Both the position numbers and the translations under genes were made by a program. Shown here in pieces: positions 1 through 8,636 of a stretch of 57,163 bases of DNA. The notes under the pieces were generated by a model. It made no database searches and was not told the origin of the DNA. It saw only the letters and a program-made list of their open reading frames with translations. This DNA is from Nitrospiraceae bacterium (GTDB lineage Bacteria; Nitrospirota; Nitrospiria; Nitrospirales; UBA2166), in contig PBSN01000012.1 of the NCBI GenBank assembly GCA_002726235.1, positions 41,794-98,956 on the forward strand, written 5' to 3'. Position 1 is the stretch's first letter. The number at the start of each line of letters is the position of its first letter.

Positions 1-519
1 ACTGCCGATGATGCTCCAATTATGGCATTTAGTGTTGCCGAGGACGAACTGCGTGGCATGGATGCCAAGGCACTCGCCGGACATCTTGCGGCGTGGAATT
101 ACTTCCAATCAATTGATACGCCAGAGAACAATAAATGGGTGGCGAATTTTAAAGAATATGCGAGAACCCATGGTCTTCCTGGAGGTTCCAAGCGTGTGAC
201 GGATGACCCAATGGAAGCGGCCTATTATGGGGTCTATCTCTGGGCGAATGCAGTTGAGAAGGCTGGCACTACGGATGTTGATGCCGTGCGTAAGGCTGTG
301 TATGGGACGGTATTTGATGCGCCTGGTGGGAAGAAGAAGGCCGATCCGGCCAATCATCACATGTACAAGGAAGTGTACATTGGCGAGATTCTCAAAAATG
401 GACAGTTTCGTGTCGTGTGGAAATCCGACGGGTTGGTTCGAGCTGAACCATGGAGCAAATATACCAGTCCTGACAAGGGTTGCGATTGGGTTGACCACAG
501 TGGGACGTACAAGAAGTAA
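1..519 (+). CDS. urtA: Urea ABC transporter substrate-binding protein UrtA, 3' part
   Basis: This is the C-terminal 172 residues of a periplasmic urea-binding protein; the reading frame is open from base 1, so the start lies outside the window. The visible part has the late lobe of a type I periplasmic binding fold (family Peripla_BP_6, as in UrtA/AmiC/LivJ), with segments such as DPMEAAYYGVYLWANAVEKA and the ending WSKYTSPDKGCDW typical of UrtA. It delivers urea to the UrtBC permease. The identification relies on these motifs plus the position directly ahead of urtBCDE and ureABC. It is separated from urtB by a strong hairpin terminator, which fits a binding protein made in excess over its membrane partners. 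Confidence 0.93.
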   Translation, partial: TADDAPIMAFSVAEDELRGMDAKALAGHLAAWNYFQSIDTPENNKWVANFKEYARTHGLPGGSKRVTDDPMEAAYYGVYLWANAVEKAGTTDVDAVRKAVYGTVFDAPGGKKKADPANHHMYKEVYIGEILKNGQFRVVWKSDGLVRAEPWSKYTSPDKGCDWVDHSGTYKK

Positions 520-584
520 AGCGTGAGGTACGCTTAGTCCGTATCTAGCGTAGGATAAGCGTATCAGTAAGGTGTTGTATGCGA

Positions 585-627
585 CGCCTGGTTCTGAGTC
601 AGAACTCGGAGCCAGGCGTTTTCTTTT
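585..627 (+). terminator. Intrinsic terminator/attenuator between urtA and urtB
   Basis: Bases 585-599 pair with 604-618 in a 15-bp stem (two G-U pairs) closed by a four-base loop, followed by TTTTCTTTT at 619-627. This is a textbook Rho-independent terminator. It lies inside the urt operon, 66 bases after the urtA stop and 19 bases before the start chosen for urtB, so it probably lowers expression of the permease and ATPase genes relative to urtA. Confidence 0.85.
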
Positions 628-646
628 GCTGCTGAGGGAACGGGTT

Positions 647-2383
647 GTGAGACATAGTAAACTGATTGGCTTGTGTGCCATGGTGATCGCGATTCTTCCT
701 CTGGGCGCTTTTGCACAGAGCCCAGTATTTTCCGACCCCTCTCTTCCGACCCCTCCGATGATTCACCCTCACATATCCGCTCTCGCCGGTGGCGATCTAG
801 CGATACAAAAGGAGGCAATTGTCGCGCTTGGGGAGACCGGTGATCCCAAGGTGCTCTTTTTTTTAGAGGAGTATCGTGTTGGCAGTTTGCACATTTGGAT
901 TCGACCAGATGGTCAACGGGTGCTAGTCATGGGAGGGGCCGAGACAACACAGGCTGGCGAGGATGTCATCCCACTGTTTGCACCGTACGGAATGATAGAC
1001 ATTCTTCATGAGGATGGGAGTGCTTTTTACGTTTCACTTGATGACGTTGAAGTGGTGCGACCCAATCGACGTCTGCGTCGAGTCGTAAAACAGCAGATTG
1101 ATTCACTTCGCAATCGGATTCATTTGACGGATCCAAGTTCCAATGTTCGCCGTTCGGCTGCGATGGATCTCGGATTACGGGGCAATCCTGACGCAATTCC
1201 TCTTCTCGAAGAACGACTATCGATTGAACAGAATAAATGGGCACTACTGGCGGTTGATACCGCGATCAATCTGATCAAGGTCGCAGATGAGGATCCTACT
1301 GTGCGCGTTGCTGCGGCCATCCGCCTTGGCGAGTTGCGGGGTGAAGATGCTGTACCGGCTTTGATGCAGATCATCGAGGGGTCCGAAGATGATGGGATCG
1401 AGCCGGATACAGATGAGAATGTGCGCGTTGCAGCGGTGGCAGCCGTCAAACGCATCGACAACTGGGCATTTTATGCGCGCACGGCTCAGACGCTCTTCCG
1501 CGGGCTGAGTCTGAGCTCTATTCTTTTGCTGATGGCTCTCGGCTTAGCAATCGTTTTTGGCTTAATGGGTGTCATTAACATGGCCCACGGCGAACTTATG
1601 ATGATTGGGGCCTATTCAACATTTGTCGTGCAGCACATCTTTCTTGCCTATTTTCCACAAAGTGCATTTGACTATTATTTTATCGCCGCGCTTCCGGTCG
1701 CATTTTTGGTTGCGGGTGTGTTTGGTTTGGCGATCGAGCGCGGAGTGATTCGATTTTTGTACAACCGTCCGCTGGAGACGTTGCTGGTAACGTGGGGCAT
1801 TGGCCTCATTCTTCAGCAGACGGTTCGGCAAACATTCGGCGCTGCGAACGTGGATGTTTCTTCTCCGTCTTGGTTGAGCGGGGGAGCTCAGCTCATGGTT
1901 GGGGTGTTCATTCCGTACAATCGTCTTTTCATTATTGGACTCACGATTGTTTGCGTTATCGCGACTTATCTGTTCCTTTTTCGGACCAATACGGGTCTCA
2001 AGATTCGAGCGGTCACACAGAATCGAGAGATGAGTGCATGCTTGGGGATTCGTACCGGACACATTGACGCATTGACCTTTGCCTTTGGGGCAGGGTTGGC
2101 TGGGTTGGCCGGGGCGGCGCTCAGTCAAGTTGGGAATGTCGGTCCAGATCTTGGACAAAACTATATTGTTGATTCTTTCATGGTCGTTGTGACCGGCGGT
2201 GTTGGGAAATTGAGTGGGACGGTTGCCGCTGCGTTGGGGATTGGAAGTTTGAACAAATTTCTTGAACCCCTGTTTGGTGCAGTGTACGGGAAAGTGTTCA
2301 TTCTTGGCTTGGTGATATTGTTCTTGCAGTGGCGTCCCTCAGGGTTTTTCCCGGCCAAGGGACGAGGTCTTGAAACAACATGA
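647..2383 (+). CDS. urtB: Urea ABC transporter permease UrtB
   Basis: One of the two integral membrane subunits of the urea importer (LivH-type branched-chain permease family). I start it at GTG 647, preceded by GAGGGAACGGG; this gives a good signal peptide ending near GAFAQS. An upstream GTG at 572 would run through the terminator hairpin and is unlikely. Residues about 30-275 form a soluble, probably periplasmic region rich in HEAT-like repeats (GETGDPKVLFFLEEY, DPTVRVAAAIRLGEL, DENVRVAAVAAVKRI). About eight hydrophobic helices follow, with the LivH-like GAGLAGLAGAAL segment. The long N-terminal domain is a known feature of UrtB. The stop overlaps the urtC start (ATGA), so the two are translationally coupled. 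Confidence 0.93.
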   Translation: MRHSKLIGLCAMVIAILPLGAFAQSPVFSDPSLPTPPMIHPHISALAGGDLAIQKEAIVALGETGDPKVLFFLEEYRVGSLHIWIRPDGQRVLVMGGAETTQAGEDVIPLFAPYGMIDILHEDGSAFYVSLDDVEVVRPNRRLRRVVKQQIDSLRNRIHLTDPSSNVRRSAAMDLGLRGNPDAIPLLEERLSIEQNKWALLAVDTAINLIKVADEDPTVRVAAAIRLGELRGEDAVPALMQIIEGSEDDGIEPDTDENVRVAAVAAVKRIDNWAFYARTAQTLFRGLSLSSILLLMALGLAIVFGLMGVINMAHGELMMIGAYSTFVVQHIFLAYFPQSAFDYYFIAALPVAFLVAGVFGLAIERGVIRFLYNRPLETLLVTWGIGLILQQTVRQTFGAANVDVSSPSWLSGGAQLMVGVFIPYNRLFIIGLTIVCVIATYLFLFRTNTGLKIRAVTQNREMSACLGIRTGHIDALTFAFGAGLAGLAGAALSQVGNVGPDLGQNYIVDSFMVVVTGGVGKLSGTVAAALGIGSLNKFLEPLFGAVYGKVFILGLVILFLQWRPSGFFPAKGRGLETT

Positions 2384-3549
2384 CAGGACTGAGGTCGTCT
2401 TACATGCTGGTGTCGCAGAAGGACAAGAGAGGTGAATGGCCGGTCTTTAGCATTGTCGCGTTCTGTCTTCTGGTTGTTGTGCCACTGCTCAATATGGTTC
2501 CAGGAGAAGAGTCGTTTTTTCATTTCAGTGACTTCTCTATCAATCTTCTCGGGAAATATTTGGCGTTTGCCATCTTGGCATTAGGCATTGATTTGATTTG
2601 GGGCTATACGGGAATTCTCAGCTTGGGGCATGGGGTATTTTTCGGTTTGGGAGCCTACTGCATGGGGATGCACCTTATGTTGCAGATTGGTGATCGAAGT
2701 GTCTACGGTTCGGCCTTACCGGATTTTATGGTCTGGAATCGCGTCACCGAGCTTCCCCTGTTTTGGAAGCCCTTTTCCAGTTTCCTGTTTACATCTGGGG
2801 CGGTGATTTTTGTCCCCATGCTGGTGGCAGCGATATTTGGATTCTTTGCATTTCGGAGCCGTATTCGCGGGGTTTATTTTGCCATTATTACCCAGGCGTT
2901 TGCTCTCTCGATTTGGCTTCTTTTTAACCGCAATGAACTGAACCTTGGTGGAACCAATGGTCTCACGGATTTTAAAACCCTCCTCGGGTTTGAGCTTGGC
3001 GATCCAAATACGGCGCGCGGACTGTATATCGTGACCGTCATTGCCCTCATTGGCGCCTATCTATTTTGCCGATGGCTCGTTCGTTCACGCTTGGGGAAAG
3101 TGCTCGTCGCCATTCGCGATCATGAAAATCGCTTGAGGTATTCTGGCTACTCTCCGGCTGCATTCAAACTGATGGTCTTTGTCATATCGGCAGGTCTTGC
3201 TGGCTTGGCGGGCGCACTCTATGTCCCGCAGGTTGGAATCATTACCCCCGCCCGGATGGGTGTTCTGACATCTATCGAAATGGTGTTGTGGGTCGCGGTT
3301 GGTGGTCGTGGTGCCCTCTATGGTGCGGTGATTGGTGCTGTAGGAGTCAACTGGGCGAGAAGTTATCTAACAACAAACTTTCCGGATGTATGGCTGTTTT
3401 TTCTCGGTGGGTTGTTTGTGGCTGTCGTCGTGCTGTTTCCCAATGGCATTGTGGGCCTTATTCAGCAGGCACAACATTGGATTGGGAAGATCTTCAAGAG
3501 TCGTTCCGCTGATGCCGTGGCGGAGCATAAGGAACGCGCGGCACCATGA
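2380..3549 (+). CDS. urtC: Urea ABC transporter permease UrtC
   Basis: Second permease of the urea importer, LivM-type, 389 residues. It has about ten hydrophobic segments, the family motif GYTGILSLGHGVFFGLGAY near residues 70-90, and the EAA-like loop HENRLRYSGYSPAAFKLMVF before SAGLAGLAGALY. It forms the transmembrane channel with UrtB in the inner membrane. The start ATG overlaps the urtB stop and its stop overlaps the urtD start, both by ATGA, showing a tightly coupled operon. Length and motifs are normal for the family. Confidence 0.95.
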   Translation: MTGLRSSYMLVSQKDKRGEWPVFSIVAFCLLVVVPLLNMVPGEESFFHFSDFSINLLGKYLAFAILALGIDLIWGYTGILSLGHGVFFGLGAYCMGMHLMLQIGDRSVYGSALPDFMVWNRVTELPLFWKPFSSFLFTSGAVIFVPMLVAAIFGFFAFRSRIRGVYFAIITQAFALSIWLLFNRNELNLGGTNGLTDFKTLLGFELGDPNTARGLYIVTVIALIGAYLFCRWLVRSRLGKVLVAIRDHENRLRYSGYSPAAFKLMVFVISAGLAGLAGALYVPQVGIITPARMGVLTSIEMVLWVAVGGRGALYGAVIGAVGVNWARSYLTTNFPDVWLFFLGGLFVAVVVLFPNGIVGLIQQAQHWIGKIFKSRSADAVAEHKERAAP

Positions 3550-4295
3550 CGGAGCATGGATCGATTATCTATGTTGAGGATCTGACCGTCAGTTTTGATG
3601 GGTTCAAGGCGCTTGATGCGCTGAATTTCTTTATGGACTATGGTGAACTTCGCTTGGTCATTGGGCCCAACGGGGCGGGCAAGACCACCCTACTTGATGT
3701 CATCTGTGGAAAGGTTAAACCGGCTAAAGGACGGGTTATCTTCGGGCGGGATTCAGACATCTCCACCTATCGAGAACATGAGATTGCGCAACTTGGGATT
3801 GGGCGAAAATTTCAAACGCCTTCAATTTATCTCCACCATACGGTTCGAGAGAATCTCGAGTTGTCTCTGCATCAAAACAAAAGCGCCTGGGCCATGCTGT
3901 TTCGGCGGTTGTCATCTGAAGATGGGGATCGTGTTGAGGAAATACTTGACATGATCGGGCTTGCCGAGAAGCCGTATCAGATTGCCGGGAGTCTTTCGCA
4001 TGGTGAAAAGCAATGGCTTGAGATTGGAATGGTAATGGCTCAAGAGGCGCAGTTGCTTCTGATTGATGAACCGGTTGCGGGTATGACGGAGGACGAAACG
4101 GAGAAGACGGGTAGGCTGTTGCAGGCTATTGCCAAAGAGCGATCGGTGTTGGTCATTGAGCACGATATGCAATTTGTTCGTCAGATTGCCAACAAGGTGT
4201 CTGTGCTTCACGAAGGGCGACTTCTATGTGAAGGGCCAGTTGATGAAGTGCAGAATAACGAACAGGTTATGGAGATCTACCTTGGGCGTGGGTGA
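3546..4295 (+). CDS. urtD: Urea ABC transporter ATP-binding protein UrtD
   Basis: Cytoplasmic ATPase (LivG-type) that powers urea import, 249 residues. Visible motifs are Walker A GPNGAGKTT, the signature LSHGEKQWLEIGM (the canonical LSGG is LSHG here, as is usual in UrtD), Walker B LLLIDEPVAGM and the switch histidine in VIEHDM. It pairs with UrtE as a heterodimer. Its start overlaps the urtC stop by ATGA and its 3' end overlaps the 5' end of urtE. Confidence 0.95.
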   Translation: MTEHGSIIYVEDLTVSFDGFKALDALNFFMDYGELRLVIGPNGAGKTTLLDVICGKVKPAKGRVIFGRDSDISTYREHEIAQLGIGRKFQTPSIYLHHTVRENLELSLHQNKSAWAMLFRRLSSEDGDRVEEILDMIGLAEKPYQIAGSLSHGEKQWLEIGMVMAQEAQLLLIDEPVAGMTEDETEKTGRLLQAIAKERSVLVIEHDMQFVRQIANKVSVLHEGRLLCEGPVDEVQNNEQVMEIYLGRG

Positions 4296-5001
4296 ACAAC
4301 CTATTCTTGTTCTGGATAATCTCAGTGTATCGTATGGAGAAAGCCGTATCCTGCGGGATGTGAGCTTGACGGTTCCTTCTGGCCAAATTGCCTGTCTGCT
4401 TGGGCGAAATGGAGTGGGAAAGACCACAACACTGAAAAGTATCGTAGGGTTGTTGCGACCGACGGAGGGATCAGTGAACTTTGATGGTGCCAATGTGAAT
4501 CGTTGGGTACCTGAAAAGCGCACGAAGCGTGGAATTGGGTATGTGCCGCAGGGGCGAGATATCTTTTCAATGCTTACGGTGGAAGAGAACCTTATGATCG
4601 GGCTTCAGGCGCGTCCACGTGGAAAAGGAAACGAAATTCCACGTGAGATTTACGATCTGTTCCCAGTATTGCAAAGTATGCTTGGACGTGCGGGTGGTGA
4701 CCTGAGTGGTGGCCAGCAGCAACAATTGGCGATTGCGAGGGCATTGGTGGGTGACCCGCGATTGCTCCTCTTGGATGAACCGACAGAAGGTATTCAGCCG
4801 TCGGTGATTCAGGAGATTGAACAGACGATCATGCGGCTCAAGCAACAAGGGACGGTGTCAATTCTCCTGGTCGAACAATATTTGGAGTTTGCTTGGCGTT
4901 TGGCTGATCTGTACTATGTGATGGAAAAGGGCGCCATTGTCTCGCAAGGTTTGACCAAAGACTTGGATGAAGCCACAGTGAAGAAGCATTTGACGGTTTG
5001 A
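4282..5001 (+). CDS. urtE: Urea ABC transporter ATP-binding protein UrtE
   Basis: Second ATPase of the urea importer (LivF-type). Motifs: Walker A LLGRNGVGKTT, signature LSGGQQQQLAIARAL, Walker B LLLLDEPTEGI, and IQPSVIQEIE typical of LivF/UrtE. The start is uncertain. TTG 4282 has a well-spaced GGAGAT and gives 239 residues; GTG 4288 is the alternative. Both lie inside the end of urtD, indicating coupling. A longer frame back to 4129 is only an overlap with urtD. The gene ends six bases before ureA, linking the transporter to urease. Confidence 0.94.
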   Translation: MGVGEQPILVLDNLSVSYGESRILRDVSLTVPSGQIACLLGRNGVGKTTTLKSIVGLLRPTEGSVNFDGANVNRWVPEKRTKRGIGYVPQGRDIFSMLTVEENLMIGLQARPRGKGNEIPREIYDLFPVLQSMLGRAGGDLSGGQQQQLAIARALVGDPRLLLLDEPTEGIQPSVIQEIEQTIMRLKQQGTVSILLVEQYLEFAWRLADLYYVMEKGAIVSQGLTKDLDEATVKKHLTV

Positions 5002-5007
5002 CCTGCC

Positions 5008-5310
5008 ATGCACGTATCCCCTCGAGAGCAAGAAAAACTCATGATATTCACTGCTGCTGAGGTGGCGCGTAGAAGGAAAGAACGTGGTTTGAAACTCAAT
5101 TACCCTGAGGCCGTGGCTCTCATTACTGCGGAAATTCTTGAAGGAATTCGAGATGGGAAGACTGTTTCTGAACTCATGACATTTGGTGCAACCATACTCA
5201 TGCGTGATGATGTGATGGAGGGAGTGCCAGAGATGATTCACGACGTGCAGGTGGAGGGGACATTTCCAGACGGTACCAAACTTGTGACTGTGCATGATCC
5301 CATTCGGTAG
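5008..5310 (+). CDS. ureA: Urease subunit gamma
   Basis: Small structural subunit of nickel urease, 100 residues, exactly the usual length. Family segments visible are [14 protein letters not shown] at the N terminus, [12 protein letters not shown], and [19 protein letters not shown] near the C terminus. The product assembles with UreB and UreC into the (UreABC)3 cytosolic enzyme. It follows urtE by six bases with no clear ribosome site of its own, suggesting read-through translation from the transporter operon. Confidence 0.97.
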   Translation: MHVSPREQEKLMIFTAAEVARRRKERGLKLNYPEAVALITAEILEGIRDGKTVSELMTFGATILMRDDVMEGVPEMIHDVQVEGTFPDGTKLVTVHDPIR

Positions 5311-5315
5311 CCTTT

Positions 5316-5669
5316 ATGATGATACCGGGAGCAATCCAATACTCAGATCAATCGATCATGGCAAACGAGGGGCGGGAGTGTGTCGAATTAGTCGTCTCCA
5401 ATACGGGGGATCGCCCCATTCAAGTAGGCTCACATTGTCACTTCTTCGAGGCCAATCGTGCGTTGTCATTTGAGCGCGAACGCGCTTTTGGGATGCGGCT
5501 TAATATCCTCTCTGGTACCGCGGTTCGTTTTGAGCCTGGTGAAGAGAAAACCGTTATCCTGACTGTACTCGGCGGCGCTAGGGTTGTGTATGGGATCAAC
5601 AATCTTACCTGTGGGAAGCTTGATGATGCCGATGTTAAGAAAACAGCGTTGGTACGCGTTCTAAGGTAG
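5316..5669 (+). CDS. ureB: Urease subunit beta
   Basis: Second small structural subunit of urease, 117 residues. The sequence MIPGAIQYSDQSI, the conserved RPIQVGSHCHFFEANRAL and the GARVVYGINNLTCG segment identify it. Start codons ATG 5316 and ATG 5319 are adjacent; either is possible. It lies five bases after the ureA stop. The subunit stabilises the flap region of the UreC active site in the known structures. Confidence 0.97.
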   Translation: MMIPGAIQYSDQSIMANEGRECVELVVSNTGDRPIQVGSHCHFFEANRALSFERERAFGMRLNILSGTAVRFEPGEEKTVILTVLGGARVVYGINNLTCGKLDDADVKKTALVRVLR

Positions 5670-5699
5670 AAGGAAACACATAAGGACTATCATGACACC

Positions 5700-7409
5700 A
5701 TGAGTCTGAACATCGAACGCAGAACATACGTTGATCACTACGGTCCGTCGTGTGGCGATCGTATTCGATTGGCGGATACCGAACTGTGGATTGAGGTTGA
5801 AAAGGATTTCAACGTCTATGGTGATGAGGCTAAGTTTGGTGGAGGAAAGGTGATTCGAGATGGCATGGGCCAATCCTCTGGTGCAACGGATACCCCAGAT
5901 TTGGTCGTCACCAATGCAGTCATTCTTGACTACAGCGGTATTGTCAAAGCTGATATTGCGATCAAGAATGGAAAAATCTCCGGCATCGGCAAGGCTGGGA
6001 ATCCCGACACCATGGATGGAGTAACCGCAGGGATGATCATTGGAGCCGGCACTGAAATTCTTGCGGGCGAAGGCATGATTGTGACTGCTGGGGGTATTGA
6101 TAGTCACATTCATTTTATTTCGCCACAGCAGATCAATGAGGCCTTTTATTCTGGCGTCACCACAATGATTGGTGGTGGAACCGGGCCGGCAACTGGAACC
6201 AATGCAACAACCTGTACTCCCGGCCCATGGAATATCCAGAAAATGTATCAATCGGTTGAAGCCTTTCCCTTGAACTTCGGGTTTCTCGGCAAGGGGAATG
6301 CCTCCCTTCCGCAGGCCCTTGATGCACAGGTTGAAGCTGGGGCCATGGGTTTGAAACTGCATGAAGATTGGGGAACGACACCAGCAGCTATCGATTGCTG
6401 TTTAGGCGTTGCTGATCGCTATGACGTCCAGGTAGCCATTCATACTGATACGCTCAATGAGGCGGGATTCGTAGAAGACACTATCGCGGCATTCAAGGGG
6501 AGAACCATTCACACCTATCACACTGAAGGCGCGGGTGGGGGACATGCTCCGGATATCATTAAAGTGTGTGGACAGTCGAATATATTGCCGTCCTCCACTA
6601 ATCCCACGATGCCGTTTACCGTCAACACCATGGATGAGCATTTGGACATGCTCATGGTCTGTCATCATTTGGACCATCGTGTGCCTGAGGATGTTGCCTT
6701 TGCGGAATCGCGGATTCGTGCTGAGACGATCGCGGCTGAGGACGTGCTGCATGATATGGGTGCGTTCAGCATTATGGCATCAGATTCTCAAGCGATGGGA
6801 CGGGTAGGCGAGGTTATCTGTCGGACATGGCAGACAGCGGATAAAATGAAACAACAGCGAGGACGGTTGGCGGATGAGCAGGGGGAGAACGACAACCTGC
6901 GGGCAAAACGCTATGTGGCCAAATACACCATTAATCCTGCAATCGCGCATGGCGTGAGTGATGTGATCGGATCAATTGAAGTGGGAAAGATGGCGGATTT
7001 CGTGCTGTGGAAGCCAGCGTTTTTTGGCGTGAAACCAGAGGTGATCGTGAAGGGTGGGTTTATTGCGGGTGCATTGATGGGCGATCCGAATGCGTCGATC
7101 CCCACACCTCAGCCATGCTTCTACCGCCCAATGTTCGGTGGGTTTGGGCGTGCAATCCAAGCTACGTCTGCACACTTTGTGTCGCAAGCCGCGGTGAGTA
7201 GCGGAAGCTTGAACTCGATGGGGTTACAGAAAGAGCTCATTGCCGTAAAGCATTGTCGAAATATCGGGAAGCGTGATATGAAACTGAATGATCTGCTTCC
7301 CAACATTGCAGTCGATCCGGAAACCTATCATGTGACTGTTGACGGTCAACACATCACCTGTGAGCCTGCCTCGCGCCTAGCTTTGGCCCAGCGCTACTTT
7401 CTTTTTTGA
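5700..7409 (+). CDS. ureC: Urease subunit alpha (catalytic)
   Basis: Catalytic nickel subunit that hydrolyses urea to ammonia and carbamate, 569 residues. All active-site residues are present, shifted by +2 against the Klebsiella numbering: metal ligands His136 and His138 (SHIHFISP), carbamylated Lys219 (LKLHEDWG), His221, flap Cys321 and catalytic His322 (MVCHHLDH), and ligand Asp362 (ASDSQAMG). AAGGA lies 15 bases before ATG 5700. The maturation genes ureD, ureE, ureF and ureG do not follow, so they must be encoded elsewhere if the enzyme is active. Confidence 0.98.
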   Translation: MSLNIERRTYVDHYGPSCGDRIRLADTELWIEVEKDFNVYGDEAKFGGGKVIRDGMGQSSGATDTPDLVVTNAVILDYSGIVKADIAIKNGKISGIGKAGNPDTMDGVTAGMIIGAGTEILAGEGMIVTAGGIDSHIHFISPQQINEAFYSGVTTMIGGGTGPATGTNATTCTPGPWNIQKMYQSVEAFPLNFGFLGKGNASLPQALDAQVEAGAMGLKLHEDWGTTPAAIDCCLGVADRYDVQVAIHTDTLNEAGFVEDTIAAFKGRTIHTYHTEGAGGGHAPDIIKVCGQSNILPSSTNPTMPFTVNTMDEHLDMLMVCHHLDHRVPEDVAFAESRIRAETIAAEDVLHDMGAFSIMASDSQAMGRVGEVICRTWQTADKMKQQRGRLADEQGENDNLRAKRYVAKYTINPAIAHGVSDVIGSIEVGKMADFVLWKPAFFGVKPEVIVKGGFIAGALMGDPNASIPTPQPCFYRPMFGGFGRAIQATSAHFVSQAAVSSGSLNSMGLQKELIAVKHCRNIGKRDMKLNDLLPNIAVDPETYHVTVDGQHITCEPASRLALAQRYFLF

Positions 7410-7429
7410 CGTGCCTCTTTTCGCACGTT
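7408..7429 (+). terminator. Hairpin after ureC, weak terminator candidate
   Basis: ACGTGC at 7409-7414 pairs with GCACGT at 7423-7428 around a pyrimidine loop, starting in the ureC stop codon. There is no T tract after it, so it could equally be an mRNA 3' end stabiliser. Confidence 0.3.
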
Positions 7430-7748
7430 GACGATTGATCAATCGGACAGACGTTAGGGTTTCAACGGTGGATCGTGTGTTTTTGGATGTTTCGGCGCCG
7501 TTCGTCGTTTCTTATGCTTCCGATGTGGACACTTTTCACTCCTCTCTCTTTTCGGCAACAGCTACTTATGTTATTCGTGCGTAGCTCCTAACCTCCTGTC
7601 ATTGTTGACGAATTCTCCTTGCTCTGTGTTGCAAATGGCTTCGTGGATCGAATATACTGGCCCGTAGGCAGGGCTGAGCTCTAAGGAATTTACGGTCTCG
7701 ATATCAACTCGCGAAGATTCTCATAACATTGATTTTAGGAGGGGCGCG
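7410..7748. other. Intergenic region ureC to LysM lipoprotein
   Basis: About 340 bases. It holds the weak hairpin at its left end, a short GTG frame around 7468-7584 that resembles no known protein, and a promoter candidate at 7629-7658 for the downstream gene. I see nothing else in it. Confidence 0.5.
7629..7658 (+). promoter_or_regulatory. Sigma70-type promoter candidate for the LysM lipoprotein
   Basis: TTGCAA at 7629-7634 and TATACT at 7653-7658 are 18 bases apart. They lie about 90 bases upstream of the GTG start at 7749, in an otherwise gene-free stretch. Confidence 0.5.
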
Positions 7749-8414
7749 GTGAAAGAGTTAATGAGCCTAAAAGGGTTGATTTGGGGTGTCATCCTCATTG
7801 GTGTGACCGTGTTGATTTCAGGATGTGTGACCCGCGAAACCTATGAGAGCCAAGTTAAGCGGTCAACAAACTTGCAGCGTCTGCTCGCAGACGAAGAAAA
7901 AAAGCGAAATGTAGATGTTCGGAGGTACAAGACTTTGGTGCGTGATTTGGAAACGCAAAATCTTGAATTGGAGGATCATAATCGAGGGCTGTCCGCTCAG
8001 GTTGCGGCCTTGCAGGATGAAGAGGCACGGATGGAAGAAGAAATGGGTTTTCTCCAACTTCAACCGACATCTGTTCCTGACATCGAAGACTTCACGATTG
8101 ATATGGATGATATCGAGTCATTTCCGCCGCTAGAATCTTTTGAAGTTCCCGATATGGCCATTGCAGGTGACGAAATTCCCGATATGGCCATTGCAGGTGA
8201 CGAAATTCCCGATATGGCCGCTGTAGGGGAAGAGGATTTTTTGGGAACGATGGAACAACCGATCTACTATGAGCTTGAGCAGGGTGATACGTTATATAGT
8301 CTTGCCAGGCGTTATAACACGACGGTGAACGAGCTAAGGGAATTGAACGGGTTAACTGAAAAGAACGATAGAAACCTGTCGCTGGGCCAACGTCTTATTG
8401 TAGGGTATCAGTAG
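7749..8414 (+). CDS. LysM-domain lipoprotein with coiled coil
   Basis: Predicted outer-envelope lipoprotein of 221 residues. GTG 7749 is preceded by AGGAGGGG. The signal peptide ends in the lipobox LISGC (Cys about residue 26). Residues about 30-100 are charged and heptad-like (coiled coil). An acidic linker contains three copies of an IPDMAIAGDE-type repeat, and the C-terminal 45 residues are a LysM peptidoglycan-binding domain (YELEQGDTLYSLARRYNTTV...LGQRLIVGYQ). It probably ties the outer membrane to the cell wall. Its exact role is unknown, and it has its own promoter candidate. Confidence 0.85.
   Translation: MKELMSLKGLIWGVILIGVTVLISGCVTRETYESQVKRSTNLQRLLADEEKKRNVDVRRYKTLVRDLETQNLELEDHNRGLSAQVAALQDEEARMEEEMGFLQLQPTSVPDIEDFTIDMDDIESFPPLESFEVPDMAIAGDEIPDMAIAGDEIPDMAAVGEEDFLGTMEQPIYYELEQGDTLYSLARRYNTTVNELRELNGLTEKNDRNLSLGQRLIVGYQ
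8142..8231 (+). repeat. Three tandem 30-base units inside the LysM gene
   Basis: Units 8142-8171, 8172-8201 and 8202-8231 each encode (V/I)PDMA(I/A)(A/V)GDE-like decapeptides. The first two differ by one base; the third has diverged in its second half. The near identity points to recent slippage or recombination. Confidence 0.85.
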
Positions 8415-8435
8415 CGGTTAGATATCGTGTAGCAC

Positions 8436-8521
8436 GCCGAAGTGGCGGAACGGCAGACGCACTAGATTCAGGGTCTAGCGAGGGCGACCTCGTGGGGGTT
8501 CAAATCCCCCCTTCGGCACCA
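8436..8521 (+). tRNA. tRNA-Leu (anticodon CAG)
   Basis: The acceptor stem GCCGAAG at 8436-8442 pairs with CTTCGGC at 8511-8517. The anticodon stem CTAGA..TCTAG holds CAG. A long variable arm (CGAGGGCGACCTCG) marks a class II tRNA, the T-arm reads GGGGGTTCAAATCCCCC, and A plus an encoded CCA end the gene at 8521. Confidence 0.96.
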
Positions 8522-8636
8522 GCACCCTTCCTGTTGGGTTTTCCTGCCAAACTAACGTTTCTTCAATTCGATAGGTTGTGAGCCCTGTGTCATCGTAACG
8601 GGTAGCACTCGCAGTGTGAGTGGGGTGGGTAGAGTA

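Noticed and set aside
572-646. N-terminal extension of urtB from GTG 572
   Set aside because: It would translate through the terminator hairpin and push the signal peptide 25 residues inward.
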